Part shown: piece by piece, positions 1-9,526 of the stretch
How positions within the stretch are numbered: the first letter of the stretch is position 1
Layout: every line of letters starts with the position of its first letter
Origin: Cryptosporidium bovis
Taxonomy: Eukaryota; Apicomplexa; Conoidasida; Eucoccidiorida; Cryptosporidiidae
DNA: 64,000 nucleotides
NCBI GenBank assembly: GCA_009768925.2
Contig: VHIT02000033.1
Location: forward strand, 310,001 to 374,000
Direction of reading: 5' to 3'
The notes under the pieces: generated by a model
Database searches by the model: none
The model's input: only the letters and a program-made list of their open reading frames with translations
Told to the model about the DNA's origin: nothing
Translations under genes and position numbers: made by a program

Positions 1-90
1 CTTGACCAGCTCTATCCTTCCATAACCCCCACTACTTATGAGTTTTTGAATAATATAGGAATTTTGGATATTAGCATCTACTTCATCCAT
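1..90 (-). CDS. Protein kinase, N-terminal 30 residues (partial)
   Basis: This is the start of a minus-strand gene that runs off the left edge. The first in-frame ATG is at 90, with an in-frame TGA four codons upstream (102-100), so the start is well defined. The 30 visible residues begin MDEVDANIQ and continue into a segment ending SSGGYGRIELVK. That matches the first strand and glycine-rich ATP-binding loop of a eukaryotic protein kinase (a G-x-G-x-x-G-x-V type loop, here with Gly-Gly-Tyr-Gly). Nothing beyond the loop is in the window, so the kinase group and substrate cannot be named. It is divergent from the large gene starting at 300 and shares a 209-bp spacer with it. Confidence 0.6.
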   Translation of the reverse strand, partial: MDEVDANIQNSYIIQKLISSGGYGRIELVK

Positions 91-299
91 TTCACCATCT
101 CATATTTGCGAAAAATAAAATATCTGTAGATTTTAACGATTTAAACTAGTATTTTTTTTTTATTTCCGATACCGAATATATACATCTTATTGCAATTACT
201 GTTTTTTTTATTGGACTCAAAAAGGCGGCATTTTTTTAAGTAAATGTTGTCAAAAAAAAACAGGTACTTTCATGTGGTAAAAAAAGATAACAATATTAA
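91..299. promoter_or_regulatory. Divergent spacer with a GGCGGC motif
   Basis: This 209-bp AT-rich spacer separates two divergent starts and should contain both promoters. The only GC-rich word is GGCGGCA at 224-230, set between A and T runs. It resembles the GGCG core of E2F/DP-type sites and recurs in other spacers of this window. A regulatory role is inferred. Confidence 0.4.
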
Positions 300-3200
300 A
301 TGAGTTCAAATTTACTAAAGATTAAATGCAGAAGAGAACTTGGCTCTCTTCTATCAGACTTTGATATATTTGATGAAGGAAGTGGTAAAACAAATATATC
401 TATATGGTTATTTGAATGGTATATATTAAAAGGTAAAAAATTACCATTTGAAAATGAAAGTAAAAGCGATGAAATACCATTTGAAGAATTAAAATTTTTG
501 TACACCATCCTTTTAAATCTTCCTGATGACTTTCCTATGATAAGATATTCGCAACTCTGGTCAAAATGGTTATTTCCTAATTTAAAACTGGGTTTTTCAC
601 ATGAGAAAACAGAAATTTGGATTAAAATAATAAAATTGATGGAAAAAAGATTTCCAGAGGTCTTTGTGAATGATTTTGACCTTTATGTTGGATTTTTGTG
701 CGACTACTTAAGTTCAGACTGTATATTAAAGGAAAAGTTATTAATTTCAATGTTATGTTTATTGAACAAACTGCTAACAATATACATTCAGCCAAAAAAA
801 GGATTTAATATTGTTATTAATTCTCTGTTTGATCCTCTTTGGACTAATTATAAACTTGAAACTGAGGAACTCGAGAAATTAGGTAGAAAAATTGACTTGA
901 ACACGCACAAATTAAAAATAAGACTTATAGATGAAATATATAAAATCATCCAAACAGTTGTTTCGGAAATACACATACCTTTTATCGAATTAGCCTTAAG
1001 TAATAATGTTTCTAACTTAATTAAAGCCGAATCTCAAAGGAAACATAATTTAAATTATACAAATGACTTAATTCAATTGTTGATTGGAGAAAAATCTAAA
1101 TATAGCAATTTTATTCCAATTATTATTAAGAAAATGCACGATATAAATTACAAAAAAAACAAAGAAAATGATTTGAAAGTAATTCCTAACGATGGTACAA
1201 ATAAGGTTAGTAGTGAATATTTATTATTCTATTTATTTTTACATGTAAATTTGAAAAATAATGATAAGTTCGAGTCCAACATTGAATACGTAAATGAATG
1301 TTTTGATTTTTTTATCAAAAAAAACACATTTAATATAAGAGAGTCTACAAAAATATTTGATATAGATTTTAATATTAAATTAAAAATATATGAAAATATA
1401 TTTGAAAAATTGCATGATTGTATATTACAAAAAAAAACATTTTCACATATTTGGAAATGTTATGAATATTGCATTCTTATAGATCCAGTTAAATCTTTAA
1501 ATATACTTTCAGATGTGTTCTTAACTTTTGGAGTTATAAAAAATAAGTTGAATTGCAGTAGTCTTAAAAAAAGAAAGTTAGCAGAATATAAATGTGAAAA
1601 AGGCATAAATCACATGAATGGACTGGAAATGATGATGTTGGATTTGATTTCCATAAATAATGAAAAAGGTATCAGTGGTTCTCAGTTAAGCTTTTCAACA
1701 GAATTAAACGGTAAAGAATTTCTTGATTATGGAGACAATATTCTTTTAAAAGGAGAGGACTACTTATTCATTAAAAAAAATGCAATTATTCTATCGATAA
1801 CTAACTGTTTCTCTGCTTTTCTACTGACATTTACAAAACTCCATGACTTGCCACTATTTTTCTCAGAGTTAAGTAAGATATTTTTGAATCAAACTCTTGA
1901 TCTTGATATTTGTGATATGATATTGTTGGACCAAAATATATTAAAGGTAATAACTAATATTAGCAATTCTATATTACCAGGAAAAGCTATTACTATAATA
2001 GAGTCATTTTTTGCTTTTGTAAAAGAAAATAAAAATAAAAGTCTACTACATGAACATATTTCAACTTCATGGTTTGGAATATTGCTAATATCAATACCAA
2101 TATGCGAATCTTCATTAAATGATTTTGAGAATACAGTGGAAGAGATTCACGAATATGTAAATAAATATGATTCAAATTCTGGTCTTTTATTGAATTTTAG
2201 GGATAATTTACTACATATAACTTTAAATTGTGGAATTATAAATTTAATTAGAAAAATAATTTCATGGAATATGAATGAAAGAAAGGATTTAATAGAAAAA
2301 ATGGAGTATTACTATTCAAAAATAGAAAATTTTAAATTAACAAATGAAGTTTACAATACATATTTAGAAAATTCATCTGTCAGACTGTTTTATCTAAAGC
2401 TTGTTCATTTTATATTTTATTTAACAAGGTTAAGAGACTCTGGTGTGCATAAAATGGATGAAATATTGTTAATATTTGACTATTATGAAGAATTAATGTC
2501 AATAATATCAAATTTTGAATTTAAATTTATAATCGAAAGAATATTAGCTAGATTCGTATCCTTAAATATTTCAAATTATAAAGAGATAGGTAACTATTTG
2601 AAATCAGAATATTATTATTTAGAGGATAGTTTTGGTGAAAAAAATAATGGTTTTAGATTATATCTAAATTCACTATTAAATATTTATGTTTATAACAGGA
2701 TTGATTGCGGAAATAATAGATACTATATTCCAATCGAAAGTATAGTTAAGGTTCCATATTTGTTTTTATTGTTATTTAAGGAAATAAACACAAAACTACA
2801 TTTTAATAATACTGATGCATTATGTGAATTAACTAGTAAGGATAGTTCAAAAAAAAGAAAAATTGAGCCAAACAAAAATATATTTAATGAGAATAACAGC
2901 AAAAAAACGAATTTAATTGAATACTTTAATGATAATCAATTTAATTTACTATCTAATCTACTTGACTTTTTGAATAATAAAGAAATAATTATGTATCTTG
3001 TTAATAATAAATATTTATATCAAGATACTTGTGATAAATTGAACAGTGAAGTTGAAATAAATCAAAATAGTTGTTTTACATTTGGAATAATATATAGATT
3101 TTATTACAATTTATTATTTAAGTTCAAGTGTGAAAATATTAACGATTTAAGCATAGTTGGGAAAGCAACATTTGGTATATTAAGTTGGCTCAAAATAGAA

Positions 3201-5576
3201 AAAGAGGCGAATGTTAATGATTTAATAAGAATGTTAATGAACAATATATTTGAGATTAATGTTAAATATTTTAATAACAGTATACAAAAAAGTGAGTTAA
3301 ATAAATATCTAAGTTTATTAATTAAATTAGAATACAAGGATAAAAATTTGTTTGATAAATTAATAACAATATTCAATGAAACAGCACTTTATTTAATAAA
3401 CGAAATGGATGAAAATGTTATATCTGAGAAATTTTTTAATGGTATTTTAAATGAAATGAATGACTTGGATTGGTTTTGGTGGCTAAGATTAAATAACAAA
3501 CAAGTAGATAATAATGAAGAAATTAAAAATATTCAGATAATAAATTATATGAAAGATGACTTATGGATAATTAAAGTTCAGTTTTTGATAGAATTGTTTA
3601 AATGCTTCAAGGAAAAAGATAATGTTAATAAACTAGAAATAAAGAAACTAGAGAAAAAGATAATTAATAAAAAAAATACAATCAAATCAACTGTAAGCGG
3701 ACTTATTATGTTAAAACAATTAAAAATTGATAAAAATGAATGTGAAATTAGTTTGATTTACTATATAATTAAAACATGTGAACTTTATATAGCAATAAAC
3801 AATGATATAATGGAATGGGATATAACACTAGATAATCATGAAATTAATAAGCAAGTTATTGAGAAAAATATAGAATATGAGAATGAAATGTTGGATAGAA
3901 TAGAAAAAATACTAATTATTATAAAAGAAATATTAACTATGAGTGAGCAAATATTTAATAATAAAACATTAGTAGATACTAAGAATATGAATAAGGGAAA
4001 TTTATTATTAGACTTTTCAATTACATTGATTAAAAGTGTAATTTTAAAAGCATTCAATAGTTTAATGTGCAAGTGTAAAGAAAATCAAGAATTACTGAAT
4101 ATTATATATTTTAAACTTAAGAAAATATACGTTGATATTTTTTATGTGCACTATAGAATAATTAGGTTAAATATAAAATACGGAATATTTACAGTGAATA
4201 ATAATAAAATAAATGAATGGGTTAGATACTTTATAAAATGTATATTAGAGGGAAGCAATATGGTAAATGACTATTTCAAAGATACAACATGTGTATATAG
4301 ACATATGAAATTTTACGATAATATTTCTGAATTAATTAATAATTCACCAGCAACTGGATTTTTAACGGAAGTTTTTCAAGAAATGAACATGAATCTAGAT
4401 AATACTAACATTAATAATGATATATTCTGGGAAATAACAAGTCTAATTGATTTTGTTTGGTCTATAGTTAAAAATAAAGGTTATATTTATAAATCGCTTT
4501 CACCTTGTTTTAAAAATAGCAAAAATTTGTACTATGAAAAATGGGGTGTTTCTGATAATCTTTACTTTAATTTAGAAATACTTTTACTGAAACTAGTAGA
4601 TAAGTTCGAAATTTTTTTGAATGAAAGTGAATTAATGTCAAAAAAAGATAAAATAAAAGTTAATTATATATTATTCACATTTTCATTAATAAAGTTATCA
4701 AATATAGTTTCAATACTCTATTCATGTTGCGTAAGTTGTTACATTTCAAAATCAAACAAAAACGATTCTAACAATAATGGTAAAATAAGCTTGATAAATA
4801 ATAAAATAACATCATTAGCAAATTTGATATTAACTTTGTCATCTAAGCTGTCTTTGTTTGGGATAAATGTTATAAGTAAAGGTGAATGGCAATTTATATT
4901 TAAAGAATTAAGTGACAATGATAAGGAGTTATATTGCTTATCTATTTTTGAATCATTGACCATATCACCATATCTTCCACTATACAGCTTATTTAATCCT
5001 TTATGGGATCAATCTAATAAAAAAAAGAATAATAATAATAAAGGTCATATAGACGTATGGATTTCACAATTTCATTTAATACAGGAATCTCTCAAACACC
5101 TAATTTCTTTAGGAGATAATTTGATATCATTTCATGATGAGCATATATTATCTTATGGTATTTATTCATATATACAACATTTTAAGCGAATTAGTAGACT
5201 TTATCCCCTTATAGTTACTCAAATTACAAAAAATAAAGTTCAAAGATACTCTATTTCAATAGTATGTGACTTAATTAATTATATTAACACATTGAATAAA
5301 AGAATACAGAAATACGATTCTTATTTATCAAATTATTCAAACTCAGGTAATTTTACTATAGGAAATAAAGAAAATAATATATTAAATCAAGATATAAGAA
5401 ATGCAATAGATATATCTATTCAAATTATTAAAAATTCATGTCTATATCATATACTTGGAATTATTGATGATCATTGTAAACAGAGTCTATTTGTTATGCT
5501 CAGAGATGAGCAAAGAATTATATTTAAACAAATTATTAAAAAAAATGATTTGAAAACATGCCAAAAGTTTGGATGA
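300..5576 (+). CDS. Large helical protein, probably Urb2/Npa2-like ribosome biogenesis factor
   Basis: A single 1758-aa reading frame starts at the ATG at 300. The protein is Lys/Asn/Ile-rich and reads as alpha-solenoid-like helices throughout, with no signal peptide or clear membrane segment. Two short Lys-rich clusters (KKRK-type) near residues 424 and 859 could be nuclear localisation signals. The last 120 residues fit the pattern I know for the Urb2/Npa2 C-terminal domain: a segment containing FKRISRLYPLIV, later LYHILGIIDDHCKQSL, then a basic tail after RIIFKQII. Urb2 family proteins act in the nucleolus in early 60S pre-ribosome assembly. Assignment from the C-terminus only is tentative; the rest shows no recognisable domain. 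The gene is convergent with the next one, with only 17 bp between the stop codons. Confidence 0.9.
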   Translation: MSSNLLKIKCRRELGSLLSDFDIFDEGSGKTNISIWLFEWYILKGKKLPFENESKSDEIPFEELKFLYTILLNLPDDFPMIRYSQLWSKWLFPNLKLGFSHEKTEIWIKIIKLMEKRFPEVFVNDFDLYVGFLCDYLSSDCILKEKLLISMLCLLNKLLTIYIQPKKGFNIVINSLFDPLWTNYKLETEELEKLGRKIDLNTHKLKIRLIDEIYKIIQTVVSEIHIPFIELALSNNVSNLIKAESQRKHNLNYTNDLIQLLIGEKSKYSNFIPIIIKKMHDINYKKNKENDLKVIPNDGTNKVSSEYLLFYLFLHVNLKNNDKFESNIEYVNECFDFFIKKNTFNIRESTKIFDIDFNIKLKIYENIFEKLHDCILQKKTFSHIWKCYEYCILIDPVKSLNILSDVFLTFGVIKNKLNCSSLKKRKLAEYKCEKGINHMNGLEMMMLDLISINNEKGISGSQLSFSTELNGKEFLDYGDNILLKGEDYLFIKKNAIILSITNCFSAFLLTFTKLHDLPLFFSELSKIFLNQTLDLDICDMILLDQNILKVITNISNSILPGKAITIIESFFAFVKENKNKSLLHEHISTSWFGILLISIPICESSLNDFENTVEEIHEYVNKYDSNSGLLLNFRDNLLHITLNCGIINLIRKIISWNMNERKDLIEKMEYYYSKIENFKLTNEVYNTYLENSSVRLFYLKLVHFIFYLTRLRDSGVHKMDEILLIFDYYEELMSIISNFEFKFIIERILARFVSLNISNYKEIGNYLKSEYYYLEDSFGEKNNGFRLYLNSLLNIYVYNRIDCGNNRYYIPIESIVKVPYLFLLLFKEINTKLHFNNTDALCELTSKDSSKKRKIEPNKNIFNENNSKKTNLIEYFNDNQFNLLSNLLDFLNNKEIIMYLVNNKYLYQDTCDKLNSEVEINQNSCFTFGIIYRFYYNLLFKFKCENINDLSIVGKATFGILSWLKIEKEANVNDLIRMLMNNIFEINVKYFNNSIQKSELNKYLSLLIKLEYKDKNLFDKLITIFNETALYLINEMDENVISEKFFNGILNEMNDLDWFWWLRLNNKQVDNNEEIKNIQIINYMKDDLWIIKVQFLIELFKCFKEKDNVNKLEIKKLEKKIINKKNTIKSTVSGLIMLKQLKIDKNECEISLIYYIIKTCELYIAINNDIMEWDITLDNHEINKQVIEKNIEYENEMLDRIEKILIIIKEILTMSEQIFNNKTLVDTKNMNKGNLLLDFSITLIKSVILKAFNSLMCKCKENQELLNIIYFKLKKIYVDIFYVHYRIIRLNIKYGIFTVNNNKINEWVRYFIKCILEGSNMVNDYFKDTTCVYRHMKFYDNISELINNSPATGFLTEVFQEMNMNLDNTNINNDIFWEITSLIDFVWSIVKNKGYIYKSLSPCFKNSKNLYYEKWGVSDNLYFNLEILLLKLVDKFEIFLNESELMSKKDKIKVNYILFTFSLIKLSNIVSILYSCCVSCYISKSNKNDSNNNGKISLINNKITSLANLILTLSSKLSLFGINVISKGEWQFIFKELSDNDKELYCLSIFESLTISPYLPLYSLFNPLWDQSNKKKNNNNKGHIDVWISQFHLIQESLKHLISLGDNLISFHDEHILSYGIYSYIQHFKRISRLYPLIVTQITKNKVQRYSISIVCDLINYINTLNKRIQKYDSYLSNYSNSGNFTIGNKENNILNQDIRNAIDISIQIIKNSCLYHILGIIDDHCKQSLFVMLRDEQRIIFKQIIKKNDLKTCQKFG

Positions 5577-5593
5577 TAAAACTAGATATTAAA

Positions 5594-6139
5594 CTATTCA
5601 TCTTTTTCTACATTGTTCCCCAATAGTGATTCTTCTGATATAAACTGTTTTAAATAATTCCAATAATTGATTCTTTCTTCTCCAACTAATGATCCCTCTA
5701 ATTTTGGGTCAATTAATGTATTATCGATTTGTTTACACAACATGTAAACTTCCTCTTCACCACATTCAGGAAATCCGTGTCTATCTCTAATATTTATCTA
5801 AAAATTTAAATAAATAGACATTTGATTATTTCTTTTTTATTTAAATTTTATACTAATTTATGACTTACTGGAGGACCCCTAAGTAATAGTGCTCGTTGTT
5901 CTTTCAAACACTTTGTATTAATAACAGAATCACAATATCTATTAAATTGTGTTTTTTTCAATGTTTCTATGCATTCAATACAAAAACTTTTGAAAATAGA
6001 ATTGTTTATTGAATGTTCATCGGTTAACTAAAAAAATAATATAAACTTACTTTGATCTATACCATTTTGAATTTTGGGTTGTTTTATAATTTACAATGTT
6101 TGAATCTTCAAGATCTGAAAAACATATTAAACACTCCAT
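5594..6139 (-). CDS. Small CxxC protein, three-exon gene (spliced)
   Basis: A spliced gene assembled here. Exon 1 is 6139-6051, exon 2 is 5986-5869 and exon 3 is 5797-5594. The introns are 64 nt (6050-5987) and 71 nt (5868-5798), both with GTAAGT donors and AG acceptors. The joined 411 nt gives 136 residues and ends in TAG at 5596-5594. The product starts MECLICFSDLEDSNIVNYK. C3/C6 and C32/C35 (FCIEC) form two CxxC pairs, as in a zinc-binding knuckle. A conserved-looking block follows (TQFNRY, then LLLRGPPINIRDR across the second junction). The pattern CLICF / FC.EC / TQ..Y / RGPPIN fits a small eukaryotic protein family that I remember as having no assigned function. The first acceptor was chosen because it keeps the frame and joins W-Y-R-S to the second CxxC; a nearer AG (23-nt intron) breaks the frame. 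Confidence 0.8.
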
Positions 6140-6639
6140 ATATTTAACTATATAAAGTGAATTAAACAAAATATATCAATAAATTAAGTTAATAATCAAG
6201 TAAATATGTTCTATTATATTTTAGTTTGTGTGTGAAAAAAAATACAAATGTTGTTAAAAATCACCCTTTTATTTATTTATTTTTTTTAGTTTGAGAAACG
6301 TATTTATATTTGGTAATTTATTCCTAAATACTAGCCTTCAATAAAAGCAATGAAATCGGAAAGGCGCCTAAAGGGTCAAATGTCACAATTTAGTACTAAA
6401 ATATTTGCAATTTAAAAGTAAATTAATATCATTAAATCATAGATTTAAATAGAATTCATAGAATAAAGGATCATTTTGCTTTGTACATTATAGATATCTC
6501 AAATATCACCTATTCTTATCGGTGATTACAAACCAATGACGATATGTAAACTCCTTTCCTAATTGTTCTTTAATAAATTTCAGAAAGAGCATTATCTGAA
6601 AATAAACCTTACAGGTTAATATTGAAAAGTTTAGTTAAA
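6140..6639. other. 500-bp divergent spacer
   Basis: This spacer lies between the CxxC gene (minus) and the Fyv7-like gene (plus). It is AT-rich with no convincing reading frame. Its one distinct element is the palindrome AGGCGCCT at 6362-6369, followed by AAAGGGTC. Confidence 0.6.
6362..6369. promoter_or_regulatory. AGGCGCCT palindrome (E2F-like core)
   Basis: An 8-bp palindrome with a GGCGCC core in an AT-rich divergent promoter region. GGCGC words recur upstream of several genes in this window. That they bind an E2F/DP-type factor is inferred from motif resemblance only. Confidence 0.3.
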
Positions 6640-6873
6640 ATGGGTAAGGCGAAGAAATCGAATCCTTATGGGTTATCACTTAAAAAAGCTGAGGAGAATA
6701 AAAAAAAAAAGATACAGGAAAAGGAAGAAAAGGAGAAATTATTAAAACAAAAAAAAGTTAGAAAACGTGAAAGGTACAATAGGAAGAGGATTTTATTAAG
6801 AAAAACAAAAAAAGGACAGCCAATATTATCTAGTACGGTGAATATGATTCTCGAAAAGGTGAAAAATGAATAG
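6640..6873 (+). CDS. FYV7: Fyv7/CCDC59-like rRNA-processing protein
   Basis: The product is a 77-residue highly basic protein. The frame is open back to a TTG at 6622, but the first ATG is at 6640 and gives a start MGKAKKSNPYG, typical of nuclear basic proteins. The middle is a Lys/Glu-rich charged helix or coiled coil (about residues 18-45). The C-terminus contains TKKGQPILSS followed by a short helix. The T-K-x-G-Q-P signature near the end is the hallmark of the Fyv7/CCDC59 (TAP26) family, which acts in 18S rRNA maturation in the small-subunit processome. The protein is shorter than fungal and animal relatives, as is usual in reduced parasites. Family assignment is moderately sure because it rests on one short motif. 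Confidence 0.75.
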   Translation: MGKAKKSNPYGLSLKKAEENKKKKIQEKEEKEKLLKQKKVRKRERYNRKRILLRKTKKGQPILSSTVNMILEKVKNE

Positions 6874-6891
6874 ATATTCTAAATGATAATT

Positions 6892-6899
6892 TGCATGCA
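6892..6899. promoter_or_regulatory. TGCATGCA motif
   Basis: An exact TGCATGCA palindrome sits in the spacer 18 bp after the Fyv7-like stop and about 335 bp before the mucin-like gene. This octamer is a known apicomplexan AP2-factor recognition sequence, enriched upstream of Cryptosporidium genes. Which gene it serves is unclear. Confidence 0.4.
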
Positions 6900-7036
6900 A
6901 TGCTCGTATTTTGGTAAATTACATGTAGCATGTATCTCGTTAGTCATTCAATGATTAGTGTAAATTGTATTATTTTAGCATAAATCAGTTTATGTCTAAG
7001 TAACAAATATATCTACAAGGTTTTAGTATAAATAAG

Positions 7037-7063
7037 TATATATATATATATATATATATATAA
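7037..7063. repeat. (TA)n microsatellite
   Basis: An uninterrupted TA dinucleotide run of about 27 bp upstream of the mucin-like gene. It is likely variable in length between isolates and may affect promoter spacing. Confidence 0.9.
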
Positions 7064-7138
7064 CATATATATTATATTTATTTATTTGAGAAATAATAGT
7101 ATAATAATAATAATTATTATTATAAAAAAAAGTGGGAA

Positions 7139-7140
<2 letters not shown>

Positions 7141-7196
<56 letters not shown>
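7141..7196. repeat. Compound (AAAT)n(TA)n microsatellite
   Basis: An AAAT tetranucleotide run (about 7141-7169) passes directly into a TA run (about 7170-7196). It ends 37 bp before the mucin-like start codon, inside the presumed core promoter or 5' UTR. Confidence 0.9.
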
Positions 7197-7198
<2 letters not shown>

Positions 7199-7233
7199 TC
7201 TTCAGAAAAAGTGAAAAGAATCAGATAAAAGTA

Positions 7234-8241
7234 ATGAAGTCAATTATTCATATTATTTTCATAATTTCCACATTTTTGTTTTTGTATATTAATTCACTTA
7301 AATTGTCCGAAAATGGGGTTAATAATAGACAAAATGATACTGAAATTAATAAATTAAGTGCAAATTCTGACTATCTTTCTAATATTTCCGTTGATAATTT
7401 AGATGGATTAACTGAAAGTACAAACACGGATGCTGAAACTACTACAGAAGAGACTGGCCAAGTGTCAACTTCTAGAAAAGCTGGTGACATTGCAGCTACA
7501 ATGAGAACAACCAGTAATGCTGAAATTACGACAGATAAAACAATAACCACATCTACTGGCAGAACAACAGATACCACTGTAGATACAACAACAGATACAA
7601 CAACAGATACAACAGATACAACAGATACAACAACAGATACAACAACAGATACAACAACAGATACAACAGATACAACAGATACAACAACAGATACAACAAC
7701 AGATACAACAACAGATACTATAACAGATACAACAGATACTAAAACAGATACCACAACAGATACTAAAACAGATACCACAACAGATACAACAGATACTAGA
7801 ACAGATGGCAAAGCAATAGGTTCAAGTATAAATTCTCAGATTCAATCAGATATTGACAAGGCAATCGAAAAAGTATCTGAATTTTTTGGGAAAACAAAAA
7901 AAACAAGTACAGAAGCAGATTTAGATAATGAAACAGAGGAAATGACCGGTAGTGATAGTCATCATTTGCATTTCGATAAAGATGGATTCTTAAAAGCAGT
8001 ATCCAGTTTGGTTAATATAAGAAAAAGAACGACACCAAGTAATAATATAACATCTACAAGAGCAAATTCAGACACAACCGGTACAAAAGGTGAAGACGAA
8101 AGTGACAGCGATAATAATGAATCTATTTTTGACAGACTGGGTATCCCAGAATATGCCGTATGGATTCTTATTTATACAGTTCCTGTTCTTTTTATCCTAT
8201 TATTATGTTCAACTGCCTATTGCTGTTGTAGAAGAAGATAA
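7234..8241 (+). CDS. Mucin-like Thr-rich type I membrane protein
   Basis: The product has 335 residues. A signal peptide is evident at residues 1-21 (Lys, then a long Ile/Phe/Leu stretch). A Thr/Asp repeat region (about residues 114-190) is made of TDT and TTDT units, and forms a probable dense O-glycosylation scaffold. A mixed acidic/basic stem follows, then one membrane helix near residues 307-329 and a short tail ending CCCRRR, with Cys residues suited to palmitoylation. This layout (signal, Thr-rich repeat, single TM) is that of apicomplexan surface mucins, which coat zoites and oocyst-stage membranes. Thr is used much more than Ser. There is no obvious protease site in the stem. No orthologue can be named; repeat proteins of this type diverge quickly. 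The opposite-strand frame through the repeat is a shadow. Confidence 0.85.
   Translation: MKSIIHIIFIISTFLFLYINSLKLSENGVNNRQNDTEINKLSANSDYLSNISVDNLDGLTESTNTDAETTTEETGQVSTSRKAGDIAATMRTTSNAEITTDKTITTSTGRTTDTTVDTTTDTTTDTTDTTDTTTDTTTDTTTDTTDTTDTTTDTTTDTTTDTITDTTDTKTDTTTDTKTDTTTDTTDTRTDGKAIGSSINSQIQSDIDKAIEKVSEFFGKTKKTSTEADLDNETEEMTGSDSHHLHFDKDGFLKAVSSLVNIRKRTTPSNNITSTRANSDTTGTKGEDESDSDNNESIFDRLGIPEYAVWILIYTVPVLFILLLCSTAYCCCRRR
7573..7805 (+). repeat. Coding minisatellite, 9- and 12-nt units (TDT / TTDT)
   Basis: The Thr-Asp array is built from ACAGATACA (9 nt) and ACAGATACAACA (12 nt) units, nearly identical in the middle and decaying towards the 3' end (ACT, CCA and AAA codon changes). All units are multiples of three, so copy-number change keeps the frame. 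Confidence 0.9.
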
Positions 8242-9526
8242 ATGATATTAAAGTCGTTAATAAAAATATACCAACTATATTTAATAAAATAACAATGTAG
8301 TTAAAAAATAATGTCAAATTTAACGATTAAACACAATAAAGTATACATAATTTTTATTCTCGAGTAATATTATATACAAATGGAAAAATAACTATAATTC
8401 CCCAATTGACATTTTTATTTTCTCCTATTCTATATTATTGATGTTTATGTATTACAAATATTCTTATAGAATGAATGCTTAAATTAATTTAAATTTCAAG
8501 AAAAAAATAGAAATTATGAAAAAAACAATCGAAAATGGATAGTCAAATTATGGAGGATAACATATAAAATATAATATTGAATATTGATTGTGAAGTTTCA
8601 ATTTTCTTTTGTTTTCAATATATATAAGGTCTTAATTATAATTCTATATATTTCGACATTATTGATTGACTTATCAATATTATATTTATAGTATGAAGCT
8701 CTAAGCTTTATAAGCTTCTAAAATGGAGTTTATAGTCACAAAATTAACATAATTAACATTTACATGCAACTGAAGCTAAACATTTTTGTCTAGACACCAA
8801 TTTATTATTGTAATGAATTAATATAATTTATACTTTGAAATTAATTGTAAACGAAATATATTCCACTATATTGTTTTTTGTTTTCATTAATAATTGATGT
8901 CCTATTTTTTAAAATGTAACTTATTGTTGAATCTCATATTTAATGTCCCTATAATCTTGCAATATCAAATGAATACCCCAGTTAACTTTTTTTAGGAAAA
9001 AATAGTTTTAAGTGAATAGATTTGTTAGTCACATACAATCAATAATAATTATATCACTTTTTGAATTACTTATATTTAATTATTACCTATTTAATCTAAA
9101 AAATCATGAATTCTTTTTCCCCTTAATTTATACCATGGATACTTTCAACCCACAAGTACCGTATATAGAAAAAAGCGGGAGTCTAATAATTTAATAAATA
9201 GAAAATGCAATAAGGAATTTTATATATAATATTAATATATGTTGTAATGTTTATAGGCCAATAAATAAAACGAAGAAACTTTAATAAAAAAGTAGAACAG
9301 AATATCAATTAAATGTAGAAATAAGACTAAATAATGGTTCACATTATATAACCGTTAATATGCCAAAATTAACAGTATTTAATGTTTATAAATGAGTGTA
9401 CAAAGTATTTATAGGTAAATTACATTAATATTGAAAATAACAATATATGTAATAGAAATCTTATGAAATTCTCTCCTTAGAACTTGAGTTCAATTAATAG
9501 TTATTCACACAAAACAAAAAAGTAAA
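8242..9526. other. 1.3-kb spacer, no supported gene
   Basis: This is the 3' UTR of the mucin-like gene and the promoter region of the USP gene, strongly AT-rich. A short patch at 9135-9194 starts with ACCATGG and reads MDTFNPQVPYIEKSG before stops. It could be a first exon, but no matching downstream exon was found. A pyrimidine-rich acceptor-like sequence (CTCTCCTTAG) ends at 9480. Confidence 0.5.

Noticed and set aside
5987..6050. A 23-nt intron ending at the first AG after the exon-1 donor of the CxxC gene
   Set aside because: It puts a TAA directly after the junction; the 64-nt intron keeps the frame and brings the second CxxC into place.
7371..7811. 146-residue Val/Ser-rich minus-strand frame through the mucin-like gene
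   Set aside because: It is the antisense reading of the TDT repeat; the plus frame has a signal peptide, membrane anchor and a start, this one does not.
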